A DNA stretch of 25,365 nt from contig QNZT01000011.1 in assembly GCA_003978455.1 (NCBI GenBank), positions 1 to 25,365 on the forward strand, given 5' to 3'. Each line of letters begins with the position of its first letter. Position 1 is the first letter of the stretch. This document shows positions 14,176 to 22,800 of the stretch, piece after piece. This DNA comes from Sulfurospirillum sp. Lineage in GTDB: Bacteria; Campylobacterota; Campylobacteria; Campylobacterales; QNZT01. Below the pieces are notes generated by a model. The model had not been told where the DNA came from, searched no databases, and saw only the letters and a program-made list of their open reading frames with translations. Made by a program: the position numbers and the translations under genes.

Positions 14176-15636
14176 ATGAATACTACACTTAAATTTATAT
14201 TTGTGATTTTGGTAGTTGTGTCGATTAGTGCTTGTGGAGGCGGTACCGGTGGTTCATCTGTTGCCGACGATACAAAAAGCGGCAATGAAAGTGGGAATTC
14301 AAAGGAGAATACAACCAGCTATATTAACAAAGATGAGTTTGGAGGAAATACTATAGGTATAGCGCAATATGGACTACTACAAAATGCAAATACATATATA
14401 CAAAAGTTGGACTTGACTCCATATGATGGTATGCTTGAAGATATAATTTGGAGAGAGCAAACAACTGGTGGGGATATCAATCACGCGGGACACTTCAACA
14501 CCCACAGCAATCAACTTGAAGATAAGACATACTATATATTTAGTACAGATATAGGACATGATATAGATATAAACTTTGACGGTATAGCTGAAGAACCGGT
14601 CTTAGTGGGACATTATGTTCACGCAATAGTCAGAGGAGAATGGATAAAAAATACAAAAAAACCTTTGAGAATAACGCCCCTAACAGAGTATGTATATGAA
14701 GTCGCTGGAGGCGATAAAATAGAGTTTGCAGGTCTTAAAGATAGGTTAAATACACTAGCAAAAAAATATATCATATCGGATGTAAACTCTGATGGTATTA
14801 TTGATATAAAAGATATCATTACCTTTAATCCCATAACAGACAAATCAAAAGCATACGACCCTATGTTTGATATCATCGTACCAAGTATGAATATTTTCTA
14901 CAGATATGAATCTACATTTCCACTCAGTTCCAAGTACGAATATACAAAGAAGGTTGGTTCTATACAGATTGAGTGTAATGATTATGCCTTTGCAGGACCT
15001 AACAATACTATCTACTGTGGTAATCCATTAAAGACTATCGATATGAGTGATCCTTATGATCCTAAGTTTATGAATGAATACAGCAATATTGTTTTAAAGG
15101 GTGGGTTGCTTGCTCACATTGGCATGTCAAACGATGGCAAATATCTTTTTGGATTTGATAAAAACACAAATGATTTTCTTGCCATAAATACAAATAGTTT
15201 TACAATAGTAAAAAGAGTATCCAATGATAAATATAATGATTTTATCATATCAAATAAAAGACCGTTGATGATCGCAGGAGATGGCAAGAGTGGTAAGTTC
15301 GATCTACTCGATATCAGTGATCCTTCAAATATTAAAGTTATATCTTCTATTCAAGGCATGAAAAATAGCTCACCTTTAGGGATGATCAATGATGAAATAA
15401 TGTATCTTGCCAATTTTGTGGATGGTGAAGGGAAGAGTGTGATTGTAGAAAAATTTAGATTCAAAAACCTAAAAAACCCTGTAAATGAAGGTAAATTTAT
15501 CATAGATGACTCTTCTTTTGCACTTTATCTAAAAGGATATGAGTGGGATCAGTTTAATGATTACTCTCGAAAATTTTCCACTGGATGGAGGAAAAATGAC
15601 CATAGAATAGACATTTATGAAAGAACTGAGAAATAG
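14176..15636 (+). CDS. AT-rich lipoprotein with EF-hand-like loops and LVIVD-like repeats, function unknown
   Basis: 486 aa; signal peptide with lipobox ISAC (Cys20) followed by a Gly/Ser/Asn-rich tether, so surface- or periplasm-anchored. Two Ca2+-binding-like loops are visible: DINFDGIAEE (131-140) and DVNSDGIIDIKD (202-213, a DxNxDGxxDxxD EF-hand/dockerin pattern). The C-terminal half has IDMSDPYDPKF and LDISDPSNIKV, as in LVIVD-type beta-propeller repeats. I do not recognise the family as a whole. ATG 14176 has AAGGGA 5 nt upstream. Base use is clearly different from its neighbours: one sampled 60-base line is about a third G+C, while the next gene is above half. This suggests horizontal transfer of the block 13970-16130. 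Confidence 0.75.
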   Translation: MNTTLKFIFVILVVVSISACGGGTGGSSVADDTKSGNESGNSKENTTSYINKDEFGGNTIGIAQYGLLQNANTYIQKLDLTPYDGMLEDIIWREQTTGGDINHAGHFNTHSNQLEDKTYYIFSTDIGHDIDINFDGIAEEPVLVGHYVHAIVRGEWIKNTKKPLRITPLTEYVYEVAGGDKIEFAGLKDRLNTLAKKYIISDVNSDGIIDIKDIITFNPITDKSKAYDPMFDIIVPSMNIFYRYESTFPLSSKYEYTKKVGSIQIECNDYAFAGPNNTIYCGNPLKTIDMSDPYDPKFMNEYSNIVLKGGLLAHIGMSNDGKYLFGFDKNTNDFLAINTNSFTIVKRVSNDKYNDFIISNKRPLMIAGDGKSGKFDLLDISDPSNIKVISSIQGMKNSSPLGMINDEIMYLANFVDGEGKSVIVEKFRFKNLKNPVNEGKFIIDDSSFALYLKGYEWDQFNDYSRKFSTGWRKNDHRIDIYERTEK

Positions 15637-15696
15637 CAGTTTGTTGTAAAGTTTAGAAAAATTTACGATCCACTATCTGATGTAGAAGATAAGATA

Positions 15697-15968
15697 TTAT
15701 CACCGCACCAACAAATAATCCGAATTTTTGACGCAGTAATTTTGTTCATAATCAAGGCAGATTTTTGAAGGACTCGCCTTAGTGAATTCGAAAAAATCTA
15801 ACGCAGAGTATGGACAAAAGTACTGCACCCTTCGGGGAGCACGGGAAGAAGCGATCTGCACGCCAAAAAATCTTTGAATTAACCAGTTAGTCCTGCATAT
15901 TTTTTGACGCACATCTCACTCCTTCCCGTGCTCTCAAAATTTCGGATTATTTGTTGGTGCGGTGATAA
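15697..15968. mobile_element. Non-coding 272-bp element with 28-bp perfect terminal inverted repeats and nested palindromes (MITE-like)
   Basis: The left end (15697-15724, starting TTATCACCGCACC) and right end (15941-15968, ending GGTGCGGTGATAA) are exact reverse complements over 28 bp. Inside are GAGCACGGGAAG (15837-15848) / CTTCCCGTGCTC (15922-15933), an imperfect palindrome of 21-bp arms (15733-15753 / 15806-15826, 3 mismatches of which one is a G-U pair), and AGATTTTT (15759-15766) / AAAAATCT (15792-15799). There is no transposase and no clear target duplication at the borders. The assignment as a miniature mobile element is inference; a very large hairpin with another role is the alternative. 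Confidence 0.6.
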
Positions 15969-16084
15969 GAGAAGTTGCTTTAAATGCCGGTTCTAGAGAA
16001 GTAAAAGTGTGGATTGGTCAAAAATTGATAGATGAAGATCTATTAGTTTTTTTTTCAATGAATCCATTTTATAAAAGGGTTTAA
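15962..16084 (+). pseudogene. Orphan C-terminal coding fragment, 40 codons
   Basis: The frame from 15962 reads VIREVALNAGSREVKVWIGQ, continues through residues that look protein-like and stops at TAA 16082-16084. It has no start codon with an RBS and runs back into the right inverted repeat of the element. It looks like the tail of a gene cut off by the element or by an older rearrangement. I do not recognise the family. The left flank (15637-15696) does not join it in frame without assuming a target duplication. Confidence 0.4.
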
Positions 16085-16118
16085 TAAACTTTAGAGGTTA
16101 TTTTTTTTATAGAGCCTT

Positions 16119-16127
16119 TGATATAAT
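16119..16127 (+). promoter_or_regulatory. Extended -10 promoter (TGATATAAT) of the GH3 gene
   Basis: TG-A-TATAAT ends at 16127, only 6 bases before the ATG at 16134. The usual 6-8 nt distance from -10 to transcription start puts the first transcribed base at or next to the start codon. No Shine-Dalgarno is visible in front of it. Confidence 0.65.
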
Positions 16128-16133
16128 CCGCTC

Positions 16134-17183
16134 ATGAAAATGGTTGTTTTGTTGGTTACACTGCTTTTTACACTTCATGCCGACACGCTAAGGGATGAGA
16201 TTGCGCGGATGTTGATCGTCGGGTTTGATGGTAAAAGGCTCGATGCCAACAGTTCGTTGGTACGCACGATCCGCCGTTATCCGTTGGGCGGAGTAATCCT
16301 GTTTGCCAAAAACCTGAAGACGCAAGATCAGGTATCGGCACTGACACACCGGCTCCAGGCACTGCGCAAAGAGCCGCTTCTGATCGGGATCGACGAGGAG
16401 GGCGGTCGGGTCGATCGGCTGGCAAAGATAGCGAACGGTTTCAAAACACCTTCGGCGCAGCGGATCGCTTCGATGAAACCTTCCGAAGCGAAGCGGCACT
16501 ATCTGAAAACGGCAAAAGCGCTGCACAGACTGGGGTTCAACCTCGATTTTGCGCCGGTGGCAGATCTGGCACGCAATCCCCAAAACAGGGTCATCGTCAA
16601 AAGCGGACGCTCCTACGGCAGTGATCCCCGGCGTGTGGTTGCATACGCTTCACTTTTTATCGATGCACTTCATGAGGAGGGTGTGCTGGCAGTGCTGAAA
16701 CACTTTCCGGGACACGGCTCTTCTGCGGGGGATTCTCATGAAGGATTTACCGATGTTTCCGGGAGCTGGAGTCCAGATGAGCTGCGCCCCTTTATGGCAC
16801 TGCGCGACAAGACGGATATGGTGATGAGCGCCCACATCTTCAACCGCCATCTGGATGCACACTATCCGGCTACACTCTCCCGGAGTGTGATCGGTACGTT
16901 GCTGCGTCAAAAGATGGGGTACGAGGGTGTGGTTGTCAGTGACGATATGCAGATGGGGGCGATCCGAAAAAACTATACACTTCATGAAGCGGTTGTGCTG
17001 GCGATCAACGCAGGTGTCGATATGCTGCTTTTCGGAAATCAGATTGCCAGACCTTACAGGGCTGAGACAATAATTGATCTGATCGCATCTCTGGTACAAA
17101 AGGGCGAAATCAGCAGGGAACGGATCGATGAGGCAAACCGGCGTATTCAGGCGCTTAAAAGAGAACCTTTTCCGGACAGATAA
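16134..17183 (+). CDS. GH3 family beta-N-acetylhexosaminidase (NagZ-like), with signal peptide
   Basis: 349 aa TIM-barrel glycosidase. Motifs: IDEEGGRVDRL (86-96), KHFPGHG (189-195) followed by the NagZ-type catalytic loop D200-S201-H202, and VVSDDMQMGAI (267-277) with the nucleophile Asp. This combination is typical of NagZ, which removes GlcNAc from muropeptides in peptidoglycan recycling. NagZ is normally cytoplasmic, but here MKMVVLLVTLLFTLHA looks like a signal peptide, so this enzyme probably works in the periplasm, as in some other Gram-negatives. The start at 16134 is near the predicted transcription start (leaderless mRNA likely); ATG at 16140 is an alternative. The next gene follows 9 nt after the stop. 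Confidence 0.9.
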   Translation: MKMVVLLVTLLFTLHADTLRDEIARMLIVGFDGKRLDANSSLVRTIRRYPLGGVILFAKNLKTQDQVSALTHRLQALRKEPLLIGIDEEGGRVDRLAKIANGFKTPSAQRIASMKPSEAKRHYLKTAKALHRLGFNLDFAPVADLARNPQNRVIVKSGRSYGSDPRRVVAYASLFIDALHEEGVLAVLKHFPGHGSSAGDSHEGFTDVSGSWSPDELRPFMALRDKTDMVMSAHIFNRHLDAHYPATLSRSVIGTLLRQKMGYEGVVVSDDMQMGAIRKNYTLHEAVVLAINAGVDMLLFGNQIARPYRAETIIDLIASLVQKGEISRERIDEANRRIQALKREPFPDR

Positions 17184-17192
17184 AGGAAGATT

Positions 17193-19115
17193 ATGGGTAT
17201 ACACTATTTCGTCTATGACTGCGAGAGTGAAGCGGAAGTTGAGAAGGAGATCCGGGGCGGTACATACGCGCAGGAGCTGACCTTCATCACTGTAGAAGCG
17301 TTTTTGAAAACGAAGCGTGCGACAGAAGAGGACAAGGTGATCATCTTTGCGGAGATCGGTGAGATCAAGCGGTTGATCGCCCAGTCATTTGTGTTTGGCT
17401 ACAGTGTAGCGATCGTGGCGAAAAAAGAGCAGAAAAATCTGCGTGATACGTTTGAGATTCCCAAAGCGTACGATGAAGCGATCAAAGTGGCTCTGACGGG
17501 CGAGTGCAGGGAGATTGATCTACTCTATTGTCATGATGAAGTAGTCCTTTGGAGTGCACTGATAGGGGAAGCGCCGCCACACGGTATGATGGTAGAGAAG
17601 CAGCTGCACGGCGGCAGACCGAGTCGCTTTTTTGCCCTGCTGCACAGTTTTGCGAAGATCTTTAAACTTCAGAAGTCGATCATTCATCTGCGTACTTTCA
17701 AAGAGCAGGAGATACATACTGCCGCTAGCGGTATCGTCGTGATAGAGCACGACAACCACACCTGTGCTTCCAATCTGGTCAAAGAGTTCATGAACCTGAG
17801 CGACGGTAAGATGGTGGCACTGCTGGTATCGCCTTCATCGGTGATCGAGTATATCGCCTATCTCTACAAAGCGATTTTCGGATGGACGAAGAGGCTGCCC
17901 AAAGCGGTCGGTGTCGTACTGAGTGAACGGCTCGATATCGAAGCGACTCCTCCTCTGGAAGTGAAGATCGACGGAGAAGTGTACGGTCAGACGCCGGTAC
18001 GCTTTGAGATGCACAAAAAGGCGTTGAAGCTGTGTGCGAGCAAAGCCTTCTGGGAGAAGGAGCTCTCCCGCAAAAGCGACGACAAAGAGGTGGTCAAACT
18101 CGGATCACTTCCGGTTGCAAAGAGTGAGCTCGAGTATACCCAAAAACATATTCCTTTTTTCCCGCATGCCGATACACAGCGCTATCAGGAGTTGTTTGCG
18201 CAGTTGCGGGATGAGGCACGGCTAAGCAGTACTTTTGTGGTTTTGATGATTTTGAGTACGATTCTGGCAACGGTCGGTCTCTTTCTCAACTCATCGTCGG
18301 TTGTAATCGGTGCGATGCTGCTGGCGCCGCTGATGCAACCGATCGTATCCTATGCGATGGGGCTTTTGCGGTTCGATATGGATCTCTTCTGGCAAGGTTT
18401 GCGGAGTGTGACCATCGGTATATTACTTGTACTGGGGACTTCGTTTTTGCTTGCCTGGCTTTTGCCGTTTCAGACGGTGACATCTGAGATCGCGGGAAGA
18501 TTGCACCCGACGCTGCTGGATCTGATTGTCGCGATTGTTTCGGGTATTGCTGCGGCGTATGCCAAAAACAATCAGAAGATCATCGGCTCACTGGCGGGTG
18601 TTTCAATCGCGGTGGCACTGGTTCCGCCGATATCGACCGCCGGTATCGGACTTGGGTGGTCTGAGTGGGCGATTTTTCAAAACGCTTTTCTCCTCTTCCT
18701 GACCAACTTCGCGGGGATCGTGTTCGCTGCGGCACTGACCTTTATGGTGCTTGGCTTTTCGCCGGTCAAACGTGCCAAAAACGGTCTCTTTCTCTCTACC
18801 GTGACACTGCTGCTGATCTCCGTTCCGCTCTATTTTTCATTTGCACTGATGGTCAAAGATGCAAAGATCAAAGAGAAGCTGGAGCAGAAGCAGTTTGTAC
18901 TGGACGACCGCAATGTATCGATCGAAAATCTGCTGATCGCACATACCCGAAAGCCTGACAATCTGATACTCCGTTTCGACCTCGTGACTCAGAGCAGCGG
19001 GGAGGGTAAAGTGAGGGGAGATGCGTTGAAGGCGATGATCAAACAGCGTATCGCTCCTTATCTGAACAGGAAGGAAAATCTGATACTGGAAGTCTCCCGC
19101 CGTACCCGTTACTGA
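17193..19115 (+). CDS. DUF389 (TIGR00341) membrane protein with N-terminal diacylglycerol-kinase-like domain
   Basis: 640 aa in two parts. The C-terminal half (about 330-560) is the hydrophobic DUF389 core, with SSSVVIGAMLLAPLMQPIVS (367-386) and VALVPPISTAGIG (474-486), followed by a soluble tail. The N-terminal half resembles the beta-rich second domain of lipid/diacylglycerol kinases: a REIDL segment (106-110), a long region ending in PLEVKIDGEVYGQTPVRFEM (254-273) and a final beta strand. The N-terminal GGDGT ATP-binding domain of those kinases is absent, so kinase activity is not expected. The function of DUF389 is unknown. ATG 17193 has AAAGGAAG 5 nt upstream; it is co-transcribed with the GH3 gene. 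Its 3' end overlaps the SDR gene by 7 bp tail to tail. Confidence 0.85.
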   Translation: MGIHYFVYDCESEAEVEKEIRGGTYAQELTFITVEAFLKTKRATEEDKVIIFAEIGEIKRLIAQSFVFGYSVAIVAKKEQKNLRDTFEIPKAYDEAIKVALTGECREIDLLYCHDEVVLWSALIGEAPPHGMMVEKQLHGGRPSRFFALLHSFAKIFKLQKSIIHLRTFKEQEIHTAASGIVVIEHDNHTCASNLVKEFMNLSDGKMVALLVSPSSVIEYIAYLYKAIFGWTKRLPKAVGVVLSERLDIEATPPLEVKIDGEVYGQTPVRFEMHKKALKLCASKAFWEKELSRKSDDKEVVKLGSLPVAKSELEYTQKHIPFFPHADTQRYQELFAQLRDEARLSSTFVVLMILSTILATVGLFLNSSSVVIGAMLLAPLMQPIVSYAMGLLRFDMDLFWQGLRSVTIGILLVLGTSFLLAWLLPFQTVTSEIAGRLHPTLLDLIVAIVSGIAAAYAKNNQKIIGSLAGVSIAVALVPPISTAGIGLGWSEWAIFQNAFLLFLTNFAGIVFAAALTFMVLGFSPVKRAKNGLFLSTVTLLLISVPLYFSFALMVKDAKIKEKLEQKQFVLDDRNVSIENLLIAHTRKPDNLILRFDLVTQSSGEGKVRGDALKAMIKQRIAPYLNRKENLILEVSRRTRY

Positions 19116-19816
19116 GACTTTTTGCGGGGTCTCTTTTCGAGTTTGAACTTTTGCGGTTCGAGGGTGATATTGGTGACGACGGTGTTGGGTCTCAGATTGA
19201 GTGTATGGGCTACGATATCGGCGATATCTTCCGGTTCTATGAAGCTCTGAGGATCTTCGGTCGGTTTGAAATCGAGACCGTCGAAAAAGGCGGTATTGGT
19301 GATGTCCGGTGCGATATTGATCACTTTCAGACCGCTTTTGCGCGCCTCTTTGAAAAGTGAGTGTCCAAAGTGTTGCAGACCTGCCTTGCTGGCACCGTAG
19401 GCGGCACCGAAGATGGCAGGTTGTTGTGCGCTGATGGAGCTGATGTTGAAGATATAGCCGCTGTTCTCTTTTAACGGTTTCAAAAAGAGTTTTGTCAGTA
19501 GCAGAGGTGCGGTGAGGTTGAGTGTGATGATCTCTTCTATCTGATCGATACGTAGCGTTTCATGTGGTCCAAAGTGTCCAACACCGGCTGCATTGATGAG
19601 GATGTAGGTGTTTTGTTTATCGATCTTGTGCTGGAGGGCGACGAGCTGCTCTTTTTTGGTCAAGTCACAGGCGACGTGGACGAAGTTGTGGTGATCACAG
19701 TTACATTTACTGAAGTCTCTTGAAACGCCGATGACTTTATAACCCATATTGACTAGTTTATAGGCACAGGCGAGACCTATGCCGCTGGAAGCTCCGGTGA
19801 CGATTGCATTTTTCAC
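19109..19816 (-). CDS. Short-chain dehydrogenase/reductase (SDR), classical type
   Basis: Cytoplasmic NAD(P)-dependent oxidoreductase of 235 aa. From the chosen GTG start it reads MKNAIVTGASSGIGLACAYK, giving the Rossmann TGASSGIG motif at about 7-14. NAAGVG follows strand 4, the catalytic Ser is in ISSISAQ, and the active-site YGASK is present. ISRDFSK after strand 2 leaves an Arg, suggesting NADPH. The substrate is unknown. A TTG at 19828 is an in-frame alternative, but GGA 7 nt before GTG 19816 and the usual SDR N-terminus favour the later start. The end overlaps the DUF389 gene. A palindromic operator lies just upstream. Confidence 0.9.
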   Translation of the reverse strand: MKNAIVTGASSGIGLACAYKLVNMGYKVIGVSRDFSKCNCDHHNFVHVACDLTKKEQLVALQHKIDKQNTYILINAAGVGHFGPHETLRIDQIEEIITLNLTAPLLLTKLFLKPLKENSGYIFNISSISAQQPAIFGAAYGASKAGLQHFGHSLFKEARKSGLKVINIAPDITNTAFFDGLDFKPTEDPQSFIEPEDIADIVAHTLNLRPNTVVTNITLEPQKFKLEKRPRKKSQ

Positions 19817-19827
19817 GATATTGTCCA

Positions 19828-19863
19828 ATTATTAAATTTACTTATATACGTAAATTTAATAAT
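19828..19863. promoter_or_regulatory. 14-bp palindromic operator-like site upstream of the SDR gene
   Basis: ATTATTAAATTTAC (19828-19841) and GTAAATTTAATAAT (19850-19863) are perfect inverted arms with an 8-bp A/T-rich spacer TTATATAC. It lies within the short gap between the sensor-kinase stop and the SDR start, probably over the SDR promoter. It is A/T-only in most of the stem, so a terminator is unlikely; a dimeric repressor site is the better reading. The regulator is not in the window. Confidence 0.6.
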
Positions 19864-19884
19864 ATAATAATTATGATAAAAATT

Positions 19885-22800
19885 CTATTTTTTATCGCCC
19901 TTTTTCAGATAATTGTCCAAAATCAGTTTCAGATAGACTTTATCGGCGCTGTTGATGAGTACTTCGTCAAATGCTTGTCTGGTCTGGTCGTCGACGATAG
20001 AGTCGAAGCTTCTGAAGAGAAGCACGGTGGTATCATCGCGCTTCTCGATACGGTTGAACAGATCGTTGAAGTCTAGATCCGATATCTCGTTGTCCACCAT
20101 GATCACTTGGTAGTTCTTCTTCACGATAGCGTCCAGAAAAGCATCGGTGCTGGAAGCGGTTTCGACATCGTTATAGAGCTGGGAGAGTATTTTTTCGAAG
20201 ATCTTTGTTTCGACTTTACTCTTTTTATAGACCAGTATGCCGTTTCGCTCATCTGTATCCTCTTTGGGTACGATCTCACTGCTTTGCGTTGCGACAGCAG
20301 GTTCTGCTTGTGTACTATCTGCCGGTTGCTTTGAGTCACTGTTTTCATGAATCCCTTTATCCGCTTTGAGCGGGATATGGTAGGAGTGGAGCAGCTCGAG
20401 TATATCTTTTTGCGTGATCGGTTTTGGAAGATACTCATCAAAACCGTCGTTGAGAAACTTTTCACGGTCTCCTTTGAGTACATTTGCCGTCAATGCTACA
20501 ACGGGGATATGCTGTAAGTTGTTTTGCTCTTCATACTCCAGTATCGCTTTGGTTGCGGTGACACCGTCCATCACCGGCATCGCAATATCCATGAAGATCA
20601 GGTCATAGTCACCGTTTTTGCGCGCTTCCACCGCTTTTTTACCATCTTCGACAGTGGTGACATCGAGATTCTGAGAGGTGAGGATTTTGTTGATCAACGT
20701 ACGGTTGATCTCATTGTCTTCGGCGACAAGTATGTGGTACTTCTCTTTTTGCTGAAGTACTTTGCGTTTGATATCTTCGATTTTCGCTTCAGGAAACTCT
20801 GCACGGTGTTCTATCTCCGCCAGCGCTTTACCGAACTTGCTCAGATAGAGCGGTTCATGTATGACAAAGATATTCTCCCCTTTGAGGGTATCACTTTTGA
20901 GGCGCATATACGTAGGTACGATCACCAGCATGGGGAGGTTGAGCGACTTGAGTATCTCAAACTCCTGCTCATTGACACGCTCATAGGGCACAACGATGAG
21001 ATTGATATCTTGCAGGGTTTCGGGATTGCTGATCGCATCGAAATCCGCAACTTTATGCGCTGTTCCTGTGTAGGAGAGATACTGATCGAGTACTTTGCTC
21101 AGTGGATGGCGTTTGTCGTCTGTCAGCAGCAGGGTTTGAAAGTGCTTGAAACGCCCTTTGTAGTTGTTACGCAGCGGTTTCTCTTTTTTGAGTTCGAGGA
21201 TAAAGAAGAAGCGGCTTCCTTTTCCCTTTTCACTCTGCACTTTCAATTCGCCGTCCATCAGTTTGACATAGTTTGCGGAGATGGTCAATCCAAGCCCTGT
21301 ACCGCCGTATTTACGCGTGATGGTAGAGTCTGCCTGTGAAAAAGCATCGAAGATATCCGCCATCTCCTCTTCACTCATACCGATACCGGTATCGGAGACC
21401 TCAAAGTAAAGACGCTCTTTGTCTTTGCTGCGTGAGTTCATCTTGGTGATCTCTACCGATATGTGACCATGTTCTGGGGTAAACTTCATGGCATTGGAGA
21501 TCAGGTTGAGGAGAATCTCCTTGATCTTGGTAACGTCACCGACCAGATAGTTGTCAAATCCGGCATCCATATACATGGAGAGGTTGATATGTTTGCTCTC
21601 CGCTTTGGGCATATAGACATCGATCGTATTTTCAAATTCATCGACCGGTGAGAAGAGAATCTCTTCGATTTCGATCTTCTGGCTCTCGATTTTGGAGAGG
21701 TCGAGGATATTGTTGATGATTTCGAGCAGATTTGTGGTACTTTTGTCGATAATATCGACATATTCGCGCTCTTCATCGCCCAGTTTACTGTTTTTGAGCA
21801 AGTCCGTAAAACCGATGATACCGTTGATCGGTGTACGTATTTCATGAGACATATTTGCCAGGAAAATACTTTTTGCGGCGTTGGCTTTTTCCGCTTTGCG
21901 TTTTTCTACGGTGATCTTGTCGATACTCTGCTCCAGAATCTGATACGATCTCTCGATACCTTCGGTGGTATCGAGGTCTATGGTATCCTCGATCACTGCA
22001 TGTTCAAGTGTTTTGTCCAGAAGTGTTTCCAGACCTTTGCGTTTTTGCAGAAACGGAACCAGTCGTCTATACACATAGAACATATAGAGCGTTATCAAAA
22101 AGAGGGTAGAGAGTAAGACCATCTGTATCAGGCTGCTGTTTTTGAGGTATTCGATGCTTTGGGAGATTTCGGAAAAGAGTCTCTGTGCAGCTTCACTGAC
22201 TGCTGCGATCTGGCGGTTCTCCGCAGTAAACCATGCAAATGGTGTGGTGTCGATATCTTCCCCTTTGAGGAGGGATTTCTTGATAGCGGTACTCTCTTTG
22301 AGTGCTTTTTGAAAATCAGGGCTCTGCAACACCTTAGAGATCTCTTTGCGTTCTGCCGCACTCAAAGGGGCAAAAGCAGGAGCGATAGTACTCTTTTGAA
22401 AGATATCAAGCAGTGTGTCTCGGTTGATATCCTGCTCCTTGTTACCGCTCAACAGAGCCGTCACAATGTCGCGTTCGTCTGCAATTGCTTTGATAGTATC
22501 CATCGTGCGCAAAAAGGCGGAGTGCAGGCGGATCTGTCGATACTTGCCGGTTGTCATCGGCGTCGTCTCTATCTTGTTGTCGATCAACGTCAGTAGCTTG
22601 TCGAAGTAGCCGAACATCTTTTTGAAACCGATCTCCCCTTCATCTACGCCGCTACGGATTTGGTTGATTTTTTTGATTTCGCTGATCAACTGGTAGGCGA
22701 TTTCATCATGATGTGAAGACGCATTGAAATTGATCACACCATTGATGGCACTATTGACTTGCAGACGCTGCGCATCGAGCAGCTGTTTTACTTTGGTATC

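Larger units (their letters stand above)
15637..16133. other. 497-bp region without intact gene: inverted-repeat element, orphan reading frame, promoter
   Basis: It holds the 272-bp element 15697-15968, an orphan C-terminal frame ending at 16084, and the promoter of the GH3 gene at 16119-16127. The first 60 bases after the lipoprotein stop are open in the same frame but have no start or RBS. No complete ORF with an RBS is present. Confidence 0.7.

Noticed and set aside
19885..19903. Possible terminator at the kinase/SDR junction (palindrome 19828-19863)
   Set aside because: The stem is almost entirely A/T and has no T-run beyond it; an operator fits better.
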